Positions 31,084 to 32,056 of a stretch of 32,056 bases of DNA are shown here, piece by piece. Each line of letters starts with the position of its first letter. Position 1 is the stretch's first letter. Both the position numbers and the translations under genes were made by a program. The notes under the pieces were generated by a model that worked only from the letters and a program-made list of their open reading frames with translations, was not told the DNA's origin and did no database searches. Origin of the DNA: Actinomadura sp. GC306 (GTDB lineage Bacteria; Actinomycetota; Actinomycetes; Streptosporangiales; Streptosporangiaceae); contig NZ_SMKM01000040.1 of assembly GCF_004348665.1 (NCBI RefSeq), positions 1 to 32,056 of the forward strand, read 5' to 3'.

Positions 31084-32056
31084 TCGACGGCGCGTGCCGC
31101 GCGGTGGGCGGCCATGCGGACGGGGGCGTTCGCGGTGCCGTACCCCTGGTAGCCGGGAGAGCGCTGGACGAACTCGAAGAAGACCCGCGACCCCAGGATC
31201 TCGGTGCAGAGGTGGAAGTACTCGGCGTCGCCGTCCCGGTCGTAGAACACGTCGTGCTCGCGTAGCGCGGCGAGCAGCGCGGGGTCGAGCACGAGGCGGG
31301 CGTCCAGGTCGTCGTAGTAGTTGGCGGGGACGCGCAGGACCGGGGCGCCCCGCTCGCGCAGCGCCCGTGCGGTGCGGAAGATGTCGCCGGTGGCGAACGC
31401 CACGTGCTGCGGGTCCGGGACGGCCGGGGCCCAGGAGCCGCGGCGCAGCACGGTGCCGTCCAGCAGGAGGCGCAGCCTGCGGCGGGGGTCGGTGACGGCC
31501 CGGCTGCGGACGAGCCCGAACGGCGCGGCCAGCTCGGCGTCGTGCTCGGGCGCGAGGCCGAACAGCGAGCGGTAGAAGAGGGTCGCCTCGTCGAACGCGT
31601 CGAACGGCTGCGCGAGGGCGAGGTGGTCGATCGCGGTGACGCCGGTCCGGTCCGGGCCCGGGGAGCCGGAGAGGATGAAGTCGCCGAGCCAGCCGTCCGC
31701 GGCGCCGGTCCGGCAGAAGAAGACGGCGGTGCCGTCCGGGGCGGCCACCGACGTCAGGTCGGCCTCGGCCGCGCCGCGGGTGCGCGGCAGCGCGGGGGCG
31801 AGCAGCGCGGTGGCGCGGCGCGCCGCGCCTTCGGGGTCGCCGGTCTCGGCCGCGAACGCGCCGATGGCGCCCGCGGACGAGCCGGTGGCGTTGAGGAGCA
31901 CCCGGGCGTCGCCCTGCTGCCAGAGCTCGACCGGTTTGGACCGGTGCTGCCCGGTGTGCGCGAATCCGGCGGCGGCGAGCGTCCGGGCCACCTCGGCGCC
32001 GGACTCGGCGTCGACCGTCAGCTCCACGAACGCGAACCCCTCGGGCGGGGGTGCGG
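31080..32056 (-). CDS. Two-domain 3-dehydroshikimate dehydratase/HPPD-like protein (5' end cut by window edge)
   Basis: About 325 C-terminal residues of a larger protein. The visible part is a duplicated vicinal-oxygen-chelate fold like 4-hydroxyphenylpyruvate dioxygenase, with metal ligands His in AIDHLALAQPF, His in PQHVAFATGDIF and Glu in VFFEFVQRSPGYQGYG. The reading frame stays open through the window end (APPPEGFAFVELTVD), so an internal GTG at 32025-32027 is not the true start. The segment GQHRSKPVELWQQGDARVLLN is typical of bacterial fusions whose N-terminal TIM barrel dehydrates 3-dehydroshikimate to protocatechuate (QsuB/QuiC type). That barrel would lie beyond the edge. Its TAG interlocks with that of the FAD-oxidase gene in CTAG. 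A true tyrosine-pathway dioxygenase is the alternative. Confidence 0.8.
   Translation of the reverse strand, partial: APPPEGFAFVELTVDAESGAEVARTLAAAGFAHTGQHRSKPVELWQQGDARVLLNATGSSAGAIGAFAAETGDPEGAARRATALLAPALPRTRGAAEADLTSVAAPDGTAVFFCRTGAADGWLGDFILSGSPGPDRTGVTAIDHLALAQPFDAFDEATLFYRSLFGLAPEHDAELAAPFGLVRSRAVTDPRRRLRLLLDGTVLRRGSWAPAVPDPQHVAFATGDIFRTARALRERGAPVLRVPANYYDDLDARLVLDPALLAALREHDVFYDRDGDAEYFHLCTEILGSRVFFEFVQRSPGYQGYGTANAPVRMAAHRAARAVD

Noticed and set aside
1-32056. Mobile elements, tRNA genes, CRISPR arrays, phage genes
   Set aside because: No transposase, integrase, repeat-spacer pattern or tRNA-like cloverleaf was seen, and base composition appears even across the window.

Overview
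The window is very GC-rich, with strong G/C third-position bias. It has GTG as well as ATG starts, tightly packed operons and TetR/GntR-type local regulators. This points to a high-GC actinobacterium; a Streptosporangiales/Actinomadura-like host is an inference, since nothing in the sequence fixes the genus. About 26 protein genes fill almost the whole window. I see no rRNA, tRNA, CRISPR array, insertion sequence or prophage, and no gene-free stretch longer than about 200 bases. Almost everything is catabolic: three independently regulated degradation modules lie side by side, and a fourth (quinate/shikimate type) is cut by the right edge.

Left part (1-3315). A DEDDh exonuclease with a BRCT domain runs off the left edge. 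A TetR regulator and a TesB-like acyl-CoA thioesterase form a small overlapping operon. Divergent to it is a second TetR gene, probably the regulator of phenylacetate degradation.

Phenylacetate module (3326-7168). The operon paaABCDE, read on the minus strand, encodes the complete phenylacetyl-CoA epoxidase: diiron oxygenase PaaA, PaaB, structural PaaC, maturation protein PaaD and reductase PaaE. A 24-bp TetR-type palindrome sits just upstream of paaA. An MMPL-family exporter (7227-9341) follows, with hairpins marking both its boundaries.

Hydantoinase-like module (9468-17099). A GntR/FCD regulator, a family III CoA-transferase, HyuA, HyuB and an isochorismatase-fold amidase form one minus-strand operon. 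An HMG-CoA-lyase-type aldolase gene diverges from it. Two mirror-image copies of a 10-bp operator sit on the two divergent promoters, so the whole set is probably one regulon. I do not know a described pathway with this combination. The predicted logic is ATP-dependent ring or amide opening, amide hydrolysis, CoA activation and aldol-type cleavage.

L-fucose (or related 6-deoxy/aldose) module (17107-31083). Eleven minus-strand genes, mostly joined by 4-base stop/start overlaps, encode a fumarylacetoacetase-family hydrolase, L-fuconate dehydratase, an SDR, a ribose-type ABC importer, an aldose dehydrogenase, a lactonase and LutABC. Divergent from them are a GntR/FCD regulator, a mutarotase and an FAD-linked oxidase. 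Together they cover uptake, mutarotation, oxidation, lactone opening, dehydration, a second oxidation and hydrolysis to pyruvate plus L-lactate; LutABC then oxidises the lactate to pyruvate. Three GACCACT-type repeats between the divergent genes are the likely operators.

The right edge holds the 3' part of a large gene with a 4-hydroxyphenylpyruvate-dioxygenase-like domain, most likely a two-domain 3-dehydroshikimate dehydratase. Its stop codon interlocks with that of the FAD-oxidase gene.
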